DNA of 64,000 bases from Affinundibacterium amnicola (GTDB lineage: Bacteria; Pseudomonadota; Gammaproteobacteria; Burkholderiales; Burkholderiaceae_D): positions 124,001 to 188,000 of the forward strand of contig NZ_JACOFU010000007.1 of NCBI RefSeq assembly GCF_014284275.1. Direction: 5' to 3'. Shown piece by piece: positions 36,302-44,547 of this stretch. Every line of letters starts with the position of its first letter. The first letter of the stretch is position 1. A program made the position numbers and the translations under genes. The notes under the pieces were generated by a model. That model worked only from the letters and a program-made list of their open reading frames with translations, was not told the origin of the DNA and did not search any database.

Positions 36302-37795
36302 ATGGGAATTGAGATTGGAAGCGCTGGCGAAACTTTGGCCGCTGTAGTGATCAGTAATGAGCTGGGTTCAACACCATCACCAAAGTCTGCACCAGATGGC
36401 AGTACAAGTCCAAGTTGCGCAAATTGCGGGACAGCTTTAAGTGGCGCGTATTGTCATGCTTGCGGTCAATCATCGCATATTCATCGCTCGCTGCTGCACA
36501 TGTTAGAAGAAGTCTTGCACGGCATTTTCCACTTCGATACCAAAGCCTGGCGCACCATTCCGGCCTTGATTTTACGTCCAGGTCATTTGACCAAAGACTA
36601 CATTGAAGGAAAACGCACTTCCTATGTCTCACCGTTGGCGCTATTTCTATTCCTGATCTTTTTGATGTTCTTTGTATTCTCGTACACAACCTCTTGGAAG
36701 GGTGACGATCTTCTCAAAACTAGCAATTCACGAGAAAGCATTACGGAAGAACTAGCAAAAGCAAAAGAAACGCTTCAACAAAAGCGGCTAGAAAAAAGCC
36801 AGCTTGCAGAACATAGTGCAGATCAATTCGATTTGCAAATTGAGATTCGTGAAGCCGAAGCAGTCATTAGCAAGTTACAAGATACCTTGGGCAAACTCGA
36901 CGGAAAAATACCTACAGTCGCAGAAGCCGAACAGGAATTGGCGAATGCTGAACAATCGCTGGCTGCGTTGAGAACCCGCCAAGCAGAGATAAAGTCGGCA
37001 AAATCTGCAGAAACGCCTGATCCGGCAAGTACGACTGCGACTAGCGATGCTAGTGCTAGCGCCAAAGATAAAAGCCATGTTGCTGATCCAGATGTAGCGC
37101 AGACTAAACCTTGGGAAATCGCACAAGAAATTCGTTTTATGGAAAGACAAGTGAAGTACCATAAAAAACGCGTGGCAAGTGTGATCGAGCAGCATAAGCG
37201 GTTGGAAAAGGATCAAACATCTAAAACCACTGCCGCTTCGGCCACGAAAGCTGCCTCCACTACCTCAGCGAGCGCAGTGCTTGCCTCAGCCGAAAAAACT
37301 GCATCGTCTGCCACAGATGAAACTGAAGAATCCACTGATGACGCCGCATCGGATTTTAGTGATTTGTCCAAAATTCCTTATATCGGAAAAACTCTGGCAC
37401 ACATCGATAGCAATCGTGAACTGACGCTCTACAAAATGAAGAAGAATGCGTCAAGCGCTGCATTTTTATTGATCCCGATTTCCTTACCGTTCTTATGGCT
37501 GCTGTTTGCTTTTAAGCGCAAGTATGTGATGTTTGATCATACGGTCTTTGCACTTTACTCACTGTCATTTATGAGTTTGCTGATGATCGCCGTGGCAACG
37601 CTATCGAAGTTTGAGTTTACTGGAACGGCTAGCATGCTATTCGTATTCGTTCCACCGATACATATGTTTTCACAGTTACGCCATGCCTACAGCCTAGGTG
37701 TTCTGGCGAGCTTATGGCGTACCATTGCCCTACTCTTCATCGCCTTAATCGCTTTAACGATTTACGCTGCTGTCGTTACTGTCTTAAGTACCTGA
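36302..37795 (+). CDS. DUF3667-like membrane protein with zinc ribbon and coiled-coil insertion
   Basis: The protein is about 497 aa. An N-terminal zinc ribbon (C39-x2-C42, C51-x2-C54) is followed by the family segment RPGHLTKDYIEGKRTSYVSP and a first membrane helix (about 108-130). A coiled coil (about 145-225), an Ala/Ser/Thr-rich linker and about three C-terminal membrane helices (380-497) follow. The inserted coil and linker are longer than I expect for the family. ATG at 36302 is chosen because GAGG precedes it; ATG at 36290 is within that site. Function is unknown. Confidence 0.75.
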   Translation: MGIEIGSAGETLAAVVISNELGSTPSPKSAPDGSTSPSCANCGTALSGAYCHACGQSSHIHRSLLHMLEEVLHGIFHFDTKAWRTIPALILRPGHLTKDYIEGKRTSYVSPLALFLFLIFLMFFVFSYTTSWKGDDLLKTSNSRESITEELAKAKETLQQKRLEKSQLAEHSADQFDLQIEIREAEAVISKLQDTLGKLDGKIPTVAEAEQELANAEQSLAALRTRQAEIKSAKSAETPDPASTTATSDASASAKDKSHVADPDVAQTKPWEIAQEIRFMERQVKYHKKRVASVIEQHKRLEKDQTSKTTAASATKAASTTSASAVLASAEKTASSATDETEESTDDAASDFSDLSKIPYIGKTLAHIDSNRELTLYKMKKNASSAAFLLIPISLPFLWLLFAFKRKYVMFDHTVFALYSLSFMSLLMIAVATLSKFEFTGTASMLFVFVPPIHMFSQLRHAYSLGVLASLWRTIALLFIALIALTIYAAVVTVLST

Positions 37796-37819
37796 TCAAT
37801 TACGACGGAGCTTGCCAAC

Positions 37820-38332
37820 ATGCCAGCCTATATCGCGCTTTTACGTGCCGTGAATGTCGGCGGCACCGGCAAGCTACCAATGAAAGATTTGGTGACGATG
37901 TGTGAAGCAATTGGATTCCAACAAGTGAAAACCTATATTGCGAGTGGTAATGTGGTTTTCAGCAGCAAGCTTGGTGCAACAGAATGTCAATATTTGCTGG
38001 AAAAATCCTTGGCCGATTATGCCGGAAAATCTGTCGGGGTATTCATACGCACCCCAGATGAATTACAAGCTTTGTTGGAGAAGAACCCGTTCGCCGACAA
38101 AGAAGGCAATCGTAGCGTTTGTCTATTCCTTGACGAACCAGTAACACCCGCTATGATCAGTGCCGTAAAAAATCGCCATGAAGAAGAACTTGTCTGCGGT
38201 GAACGCGCTTTGTACGTTTATTACGGCGCAGGAATGGCGGATTCTAAACTCGTCATTCCAGCCGCAAAGAATGGCACGGCGCGCAATATCAACACTGTGA
38301 CGAAGTTACATCAGTTGGCATCAGCCATATAG
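37820..38332 (+). CDS. DUF1697 domain protein
   Basis: This 170-aa protein begins with the family hallmark MPAYIALLRAVNVGGTGKLPM and continues with IASGNVVFSS. It ends with the conserved NGTARNINTVTKL. DUF1697 proteins are cytoplasmic and widespread; their activity is unknown. The gene starts 24 bases after the DUF3667-like gene on the same strand and may be co-transcribed by read-through. Confidence 0.93.
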   Translation: MPAYIALLRAVNVGGTGKLPMKDLVTMCEAIGFQQVKTYIASGNVVFSSKLGATECQYLLEKSLADYAGKSVGVFIRTPDELQALLEKNPFADKEGNRSVCLFLDEPVTPAMISAVKNRHEEELVCGERALYVYYGAGMADSKLVIPAAKNGTARNINTVTKLHQLASAI

Positions 38333-38344
38333 CTAAGCTGTGAC

Positions 38345-39268
38345 TTAGCTTGCCGACAGCGCGTGCATAATCGCTTGTGCAAATCGCTGTGGTGCTTCTG
38401 GATTAAGCTCCAAGAATAATTCTGGTTCTAGCAATTCCAATTCCATCAACATAAATTGCCCATCACGCAGCACCCCGTCAACGCGTGCATAACATGGCAT
38501 ACGTTCTAAAGCATTCAAAATAGTTTGCGCTTGGGTCTGCATGTCTGCAGAGACTTCGACCGAATGCACCGTTCCACCATGATCTGATTGCACACGGAAG
38601 TCGCCTGCCTTTGCACGCTTGATTAGTGCATGACTGAATTTGCCGTCAAAGAAGATCAGAGACCATTCGCCTTCCGACATAATCTCCGGCATAAAGGGCT
38701 GCACCAGAAAATCTTGCTCTCGCCGCCACGCCGAAAAATCACGATCAGCTTCCAGCATGTTGTCCAAATTCACGCGCAAAGTACGCCACGCCCCAGCAGA
38801 TTGCACTGGCTTGATCACAATCTGCTTACTATCGAGTTGCTTCATCAGTTCTGCTAGGCTTCTTTGGTTATCTGGCGTGACACAAAGGCTAGGAATGACT
38901 GGCAGGTGCTTTTGGCTGAGCTCGAATAGGTATTTCTTATTCAAATTCCACATCAATGTATCCAAATCATTAACCACCTTGACTTGAAGTTCTCGCAAAC
39001 GATTTAACCAGTTCAAAAAATCGGATAATTTTTCATGGTAATCCCAAGGACAACGAATAATCACGGCATCAAACGATTGCCACTGCACCGTAACATCAGT
39101 CCAAATACAAATCGATACCTGTGCTCCCAAAGCAGATAAAGCAGGTGGCAATAATTGTTCGCCACCAAATAAGTTGGGTAGCTCGGCACTGGTGACTAAT
39201 GCCAAACGAATTGGCGCTTGCGCTCGCAAATCTTCTGGCTGACTTTGCGGTGTTAAATGAGGATGCAT
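38345..39268 (-). CDS. ATP-grasp family enzyme (DcsG/RimK-like)
   Basis: The 307-aa protein shows an N-terminal domain (ALVTSAELPNLFGGE; RCPWDYH) and an ATP-grasp core with IVIKPVQSAGAW (nucleotide-binding lysine), EGEWSLIFFDGKF, and a metal-binding end ELELLEPELFLELNPEA. Such enzymes join a carboxylate to an amine or other nucleophile with ATP. The RCPWDYH and ELELLEPELFL segments recall the D-cycloserine pathway DcsG subgroup, but no other antibiotic genes are adjacent, so the product is unknown. Confidence 0.85.
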   Translation of the reverse strand: MHPHLTPQSQPEDLRAQAPIRLALVTSAELPNLFGGEQLLPPALSALGAQVSICIWTDVTVQWQSFDAVIIRCPWDYHEKLSDFLNWLNRLRELQVKVVNDLDTLMWNLNKKYLFELSQKHLPVIPSLCVTPDNQRSLAELMKQLDSKQIVIKPVQSAGAWRTLRVNLDNMLEADRDFSAWRREQDFLVQPFMPEIMSEGEWSLIFFDGKFSHALIKRAKAGDFRVQSDHGGTVHSVEVSADMQTQAQTILNALERMPCYARVDGVLRDGQFMLMELELLEPELFLELNPEAPQRFAQAIMHALSAS

Positions 39269-39838
39269 GAAAGTTTCCTGTTATCGATGTCACAGACATC
39301 ATACCGAAAGCGGCTTAATGACACGCATGAAAAATCTTTGAGATTCTATACGCAACTTAGTCGGCGTATCAGATACCACTTTCTTAAAATCTTGGCTAAA
39401 ACCTCGATGAAACAAACCATTAGAGCAATGAACGACTACTTAGTGTTGAATACCAGATTCATCAGAGGCATACGAATTAAATCATAAAAAATATCAACAC
39501 CATTTACTTTTAATAGCTTAATTTCGTATTTATCGAGGTTTTTCGATAATGTGTGTTGAATTGATAGGCAGAACCCCAGCTCACAAAATTTTCTTTGGTT
39601 TCAAGCCTCAAGTCGGCAATTTTAGCTATCTTAAAAAACAACTGATAACTTTCCGTCAACCTCTTTCTCTGTTCTACTCAGCGTCGATTGTCAATAAATC
39701 GATACAGCATTACCACTTCATCGCTCACAAATCCGTTTCGAACGATCGAAGTAATAATCATCCAAGTCGAAACAATCATGTCGTCACAATCACAATAATC
39801 CAAATACACAATCTATATAGATAGTCTGGGAGAGACAG
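39269..39838. other. Long A+T-rich intergenic region upstream of the M28 peptidase
   Basis: About 570 bases without a convincing gene. Short frames (39257-39487 and 39549-39824, plus) have no ribosome sites and no recognisable protein character. A TTCGAACGATCGAA near-palindrome lies around 39737-39750. The region probably holds divergent promoters for the ATP-grasp and peptidase genes. Confidence 0.4.
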
Positions 39839-41749
39839 ATGCAAAAGAAAATTTTATCGAGCCTCATGCTCGGCTTGATCTTAAGTGCTTCAGGCAGTGT
39901 TACCGGTAGCGTCAACAACGCTGTCGCAGAAAAGAAAGTATGGATCACCATTGGTGATGCTGCTTTTAATGAACTCAAACAAATTTCACCAAAACTCGTC
40001 GTTAAAGAGAGCCGCATGGTGAGTGCCGGTAGTGCAGGCTTTGCAAAAAGTGAAGGTGTGCATCTGGTGCAAATTAATGAATCAATGATGCATGCTTTGT
40101 CCGGTGCGATCCACAACAAACTCAAACGCTGCGGTGGCTTTATCGCCCACGATAGTGAAACCACTGGCCTTCATTCGCTCAGCAGCACGGCAAACGGTTT
40201 TGCTCCAGCGATTGCGGCAATTGCACCGTCATACAGTATCGATAATCAAACCACCGTGAATCCCTTATTGACACAAATGCAGGCGACCAATATTGGTCAG
40301 ACGATTGTCGATCTCTCTGCATTTGTGAACCGCTACTACACGACAGCGGGCGGTGTTAGTGGTTCAAACTGGATTAAGAATAAATGGACACAACTCGCCA
40401 ATGGTCGTAGCAATGTCACCGTTGAACAATTCACGCACGCTGGTTTTCCACAAAAATCTGTCATCTTGACGATACAAGGTTCTGATAACGCATCTGAAGT
40501 TGTGGTGCTCGGTGGACATCAAGATTCCATCAACACAGCTGGCACGACAGAAACAACCAAAGCACCGGGAGCAGATGACGATGCATCGGGCATCGCCAGT
40601 TTGACAGAGGCAATACGCGTGATGATGGCTAGTAATTACCAGCCACGTCGTACCATCAAATTCATGGCCTATGCCGCCGAAGAAGTCGGTTTAAAAGGTT
40701 CAGGTGAAATCGCCAGAAAATTCAAGACAGATGGTGTCAATGTGGTGGGTGTCATGCAGCTTGACATGACCAACTATAAAGGTTCGGCAAAAGATATTTA
40801 TCTTTACACCGATTACACCAATGCTGGACAAAATACTTTCGTCGCCAACCTGATTACCACTTATCAACCTAGTCTGACGATAGGCTACGACAGCTGTGGC
40901 TATGGCTGCTCGGATCATGCATCTTGGCATGCACAAGGCTATGCGACTTCGATGCCATTTGAAACGGCAATGAGTGAAAGTAATCCACGCATCCACGGCA
41001 CGGGTGATACTTACGCGAACATGGGTAGTCAAGCCAATCATGCCTTGAAATTTGGCCGTTTGGCGGCGTCATTTGCGGTAGAACTTGGCAGCGATGGTCC
41101 AGGTTTGCCACCAGCCACCACGGTGTTAACGAAAGATGTGACAGTCGCCGTCAATGGTGCGGCAAATGCACAAGGCACTTATACTTTTGTAGTGCCAACT
41201 GGTGCCAGCAATTTGACATTTAAAACCACTGGCGGCACTGGTGATTTAGATATTTACACCAAACTTGGCAGCGCTCCGACGACAACTTCTTACCTGCAAA
41301 AATCAGATGGCGCCACTAACGCAGAAACTATCACGATCGCAGCACCAACTGCTGGCACTTATTATTTACTGACGAATGCTGCCTCAGCAGTCAGCGGTGC
41401 GTCTTTAGTTGCCAGCTATCAAACAAGTACACCACCAGGAAACGTTTTGAATAGTGGCGTAAGCGTCAGTGTCGGTAGTCTGGCGAAGAACGCCACTAAG
41501 ACTTATACGATCTCGGTGCCCGCTGGTAAAACTTCACTGACATTCAAATTGTCGGGCGGCACGGGTGATGGGGATATTTATGCCAAATTTGGCGCAGCAC
41601 CGACCACCACGGTGTACGACAAAAAGTCAGACGGCTCGACTAACGCAGAAACCATCACGATCTCTGCACCGCAAGCAGGAACTTACTATTTACTCATCAA
41701 AGCCTACGCGGCGATGAGCGGTGCTAGTGTGTTAGCGACGGTTCAATAA
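39839..41749 (+). CDS. Secreted M28 zinc aminopeptidase with two PPC domains
   Basis: The 636-aa protein has a signal peptide (residues of about 1-30), a propeptide, and an M28 catalytic domain. The expected metal ligands are visible: His227 (GGHQDS), Asp247 region (GADDDASG), catalytic Glu281/Glu282 (AEEVG), Asp309 (QLDM) and His386 (HGTGDT). Two C-terminal pre-peptidase domains follow (about 435-525 and 540-636), each with GGTGD.DIY and NAETITI motifs. They aid secretion or surface attachment and are usually cleaved off. It resembles the Vibrio/Aeromonas leucine aminopeptidases. Confidence 0.93.
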   Translation: MQKKILSSLMLGLILSASGSVTGSVNNAVAEKKVWITIGDAAFNELKQISPKLVVKESRMVSAGSAGFAKSEGVHLVQINESMMHALSGAIHNKLKRCGGFIAHDSETTGLHSLSSTANGFAPAIAAIAPSYSIDNQTTVNPLLTQMQATNIGQTIVDLSAFVNRYYTTAGGVSGSNWIKNKWTQLANGRSNVTVEQFTHAGFPQKSVILTIQGSDNASEVVVLGGHQDSINTAGTTETTKAPGADDDASGIASLTEAIRVMMASNYQPRRTIKFMAYAAEEVGLKGSGEIARKFKTDGVNVVGVMQLDMTNYKGSAKDIYLYTDYTNAGQNTFVANLITTYQPSLTIGYDSCGYGCSDHASWHAQGYATSMPFETAMSESNPRIHGTGDTYANMGSQANHALKFGRLAASFAVELGSDGPGLPPATTVLTKDVTVAVNGAANAQGTYTFVVPTGASNLTFKTTGGTGDLDIYTKLGSAPTTTSYLQKSDGATNAETITIAAPTAGTYYLLTNAASAVSGASLVASYQTSTPPGNVLNSGVSVSVGSLAKNATKTYTISVPAGKTSLTFKLSGGTGDGDIYAKFGAAPTTTVYDKKSDGSTNAETITISAPQAGTYYLLIKAYAAMSGASVLATVQ

Positions 41750-41767
41750 TTCACGTCAGTCGTGATA

Positions 41768-41807
41768 AAAAAAGCCAGTGAGACTACAATTCTCACTGGC
41801 TTTTTTC
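41768..41807. terminator. Bidirectional terminator between the M28 peptidase and TonB receptor genes
   Basis: AGCCAGTGAG pairs with CTCACTGGCT with A-runs before and T-runs after, so it serves both convergent genes. Confidence 0.85.
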
Positions 41808-41829
41808 TTAGAAGAATAGGATCGTCGAT

Positions 41830-43866
41830 TTAGAAAGTCTTCACCAACATCAAACGGAACGAACGTGATTCCAGTGGATGGAAATGAATATCTTCTTTCG
41901 GACTTGCTTCACCTTTAAGCTGCGACTCATAGTAATAGTCAATTGCAGACGCACGGCGATTGGTCAAATTAAATCCTTCCAATTCCAACTTTAGCGTAGG
42001 GCTAAACTTATATCCTATGCGACCATTCACTGTACTACTTGCTTTTGAGCGCACAGAATTATCTTCAAGCAATGCACGTGGACCGAAATAACGCAAACGT
42101 AATGCCCCCGACCAAGCGCCCAATTTATCAACTGTTGCTGACAGCTGTGCGACACCTTCAACTGCACCAACGATACGATTACCAACAGGATCAAAATCGC
42201 GAGAACGTGCCTTCGCGTACGCTGCGTCAAAGTCAATCGACAACCAATCATTAGCTTGATAAGAATTCGAAATTTCGATGCCATGACGACGGCTTGGACG
42301 CCCTGCTTCGGTCGTACCTGCATCGCCGACGAAACTTAATTCAGAGTCGAAATCGAGACGATACAAAGATACCGAGCTATGCAAGCCAGGCAAAATTTCG
42401 GTACGCATGCCTAGTTCACTACCACGTGCCCTTACCAGACCTGGTGATTTACCAGTGGCTTCTAAGCTTTGTGGATCAATGGTCGTTAAAGTCGCCCGCG
42501 CATCATTGCTATGAAAGCCTGTGCCCAGATTCACATACAATTCCGTCTTACTCCATGGACCAAAAATCAAACTCGCGCTCGGGCTAGTAATATGGTCATT
42601 CGCTTTACCAGAATTTTCACGTCGGTCACCATCCACTTGAAAACGATATTGGTCATGGCGCACACCAAAGTTTGTGCGGAAGCTTTCCGTCCAGCGTGTG
42701 CTCACATCCACATACAAACCCAAACTGCTTTCGACGATGTGATCTTGACGCACAGTGGATAATTGCTGACGTGCCTTAGTCTTATGCAAACCGTTAAAAA
42801 TATTATCGTTTTGTAGCTGTGTGCCAATCGTGAAGTCAGTGTTCTTTCCATTCAAATGTGAATGCCAAGTATGACTTGCATTGATTCCACTGGTCACCCG
42901 ACGATCTGGCTGACTGAACTGATCACCATTAATTGGATCGTCCATAAAGTAAGTAAAGTTCGAATACAAATCCAAACCTGTATTAATCACATATGCACTA
43001 ATCTTTGAAGCGTCATCAGTCGCGGTACGGCGCCAACTACCAGACAAACTATAGCGGTGCGCCTCACCGCCATCAGTCTTATCAATCGTATCGAAACGGC
43101 TAATATCACCCTGCTCCACTGCACGTAAAGGAATCTGATCGGTCGCATTCCATTTGCCGCGATACAGCATCGCGCTCAGGCTAAAACCATTGTTTGCAAA
43201 ACCTTCGCTATAACGCAATACCGCATTCACTTTCTTAAATTTATCTGGATTCACAAACGGACCATCATTACCAGTAAATTCAAGCGCGTATAACAAACTA
43301 CCGTCAGCAAAATCTGGTGAGGCTGCGAGTAATGCACGACGATAAGCATTTTGTCCAAGCGTGACGCTCGCAATACTTTGGCTTAAACGATTGGCATAGA
43401 GCATCGCAGCACTGCCAGCCGCCGAGAAGTCACCCGTGGTCGATGAATAAGGCCCTTTTTTAAATTCCATACGTGCAGTTAATTCCGGAATCAAAAAGTT
43501 CAAATCTGTCCAACCTTGTCCATGAGCGTGGCTGCGTTGATTGACCGGCATTTCATCGAGCGTGGTGCGCAGATCCGTTCCGTGATCAAGATTAAAGCCA
43601 CGCAAATAAAATTGATTCGCTTTGCCTTCACCGCTGTGTTGACTAACGATTAAACCAGGAATGGATTCAAGCAATTCACCCGGACGGTAAGTCGTCATCG
43701 ACGCTAACTCTTTTTTCCCAATCACGCCCGCATTGGCTGCATCGAGTAAGCCCAATTGACTCATCTTAGAACCATCAATGGCGACACGGTGCAAAACCGA
43801 ATCATCGGCTAACACGCTTTGGTGAAATATCGTGGCGATCAAGCCCACAAGTAATCTTTGCTTCAT
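41830..43866 (-). CDS. TonB-dependent outer-membrane receptor
   Basis: The 678-aa protein has a signal peptide (cleavage near VLA-DD), a plug domain (RPGELLESIPGLIVSQHSG; FYLRGFNLDHGT) and a beta-barrel ending in the aromatic residue Phe. These receptors import bound ligands with energy from TonB. The plug segment with HAHGQGW is His-rich, which could indicate a metal ligand; that is inference. It is the third gene of a minus-strand unit after the M1 peptidase and DUF6702-like genes. Confidence 0.9.
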   Translation of the reverse strand: MKQRLLVGLIATIFHQSVLADDSVLHRVAIDGSKMSQLGLLDAANAGVIGKKELASMTTYRPGELLESIPGLIVSQHSGEGKANQFYLRGFNLDHGTDLRTTLDEMPVNQRSHAHGQGWTDLNFLIPELTARMEFKKGPYSSTTGDFSAAGSAAMLYANRLSQSIASVTLGQNAYRRALLAASPDFADGSLLYALEFTGNDGPFVNPDKFKKVNAVLRYSEGFANNGFSLSAMLYRGKWNATDQIPLRAVEQGDISRFDTIDKTDGGEAHRYSLSGSWRRTATDDASKISAYVINTGLDLYSNFTYFMDDPINGDQFSQPDRRVTSGINASHTWHSHLNGKNTDFTIGTQLQNDNIFNGLHKTKARQQLSTVRQDHIVESSLGLYVDVSTRWTESFRTNFGVRHDQYRFQVDGDRRENSGKANDHITSPSASLIFGPWSKTELYVNLGTGFHSNDARATLTTIDPQSLEATGKSPGLVRARGSELGMRTEILPGLHSSVSLYRLDFDSELSFVGDAGTTEAGRPSRRHGIEISNSYQANDWLSIDFDAAYAKARSRDFDPVGNRIVGAVEGVAQLSATVDKLGAWSGALRLRYFGPRALLEDNSVRSKASSTVNGRIGYKFSPTLKLELEGFNLTNRRASAIDYYYESQLKGEASPKEDIHFHPLESRSFRLMLVKTF

Positions 43867-43957
43867 ATATAAAATAAAATTCTAAAAATTAAGTCACTAA
43901 CTGAAAAAAAAGCGCCGACTGGCGCTAGTACTTCTTACTCTGCGACAGCAACTGATC

Positions 43958-44485
43958 TTATGGCAATTGCTGCTCGCGTTTGCTGCGGGTAAAAGTATGC
44001 GTCTGCGTTGTTCCGTTCTTGGTGATGTTTAAGGTATTTACTTGGTCAAGCAAAAAATCAGTCAAGACCGCCTGACGAATACTGACTTGTTCAGGCAAAG
44101 CGCGTTGTTCTAATTCCTGAAAAACAATCACACTATTGGGATCAACTTTTAAACCCACCCATTTCAAAGGCAAAACACCGGCAGCATCATTCATGGAAAA
44201 TTGCTTCTCGAAGTATTTTCTGAACACCAAAATATCCTCGGGGTCACTCAAATCAAACTGACGCTGATATAGATTCTCTAGCAAAGCCTCAACATCGTGC
44301 GCCATGAAAGTGTGTACGATCTCGGTACTACCTGTGTTGGGGTTCATGCTGATATCTGTGATACCAGCATGAAAACGATGTGCATGTGCGAGTGGGCTCA
44401 AGCCTAAAGATGTGCTGACTATTATTCCAGTCAGTAAGGTGACCAACGCCAATTTTAAAACCTGAAAACTACGCAACATGCTCAT
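43958..44485 (-). CDS. DUF6702-like exported protein, 175 aa
   Basis: A signal peptide (about residues 1-35, ending AHAHRF) leads to a domain with AGITDISMNPNTGSTEIVHTFMAHDVEALL. This matches DUF6702-type proteins, often encoded next to M1 peptidases and TonB receptors. It lies 62 bases after the M1 gene and 91 before the TonB receptor, all on the minus strand. Function is unknown; the neighbourhood suggests a role in peptide or metal uptake at the envelope. Confidence 0.75.
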   Translation of the reverse strand: MSMLRSFQVLKLALVTLLTGIIVSTSLGLSPLAHAHRFHAGITDISMNPNTGSTEIVHTFMAHDVEALLENLYQRQFDLSDPEDILVFRKYFEKQFSMNDAAGVLPLKWVGLKVDPNSVIVFQELEQRALPEQVSIRQAVLTDFLLDQVNTLNITKNGTTQTHTFTRSKREQQLP

Positions 44486-44547
44486 CTCAATTCATCTATG
44501 TTACCCATTGAACTGAGGCATAAGATTCATGCCTCAGATCAATCAAT

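Noticed and set aside
36114..38332. JetD/MksG nuclease gene after the SMC operon
   Set aside because: The two following genes are a DUF3667-like membrane protein and DUF1697; neither has TOPRIM features.
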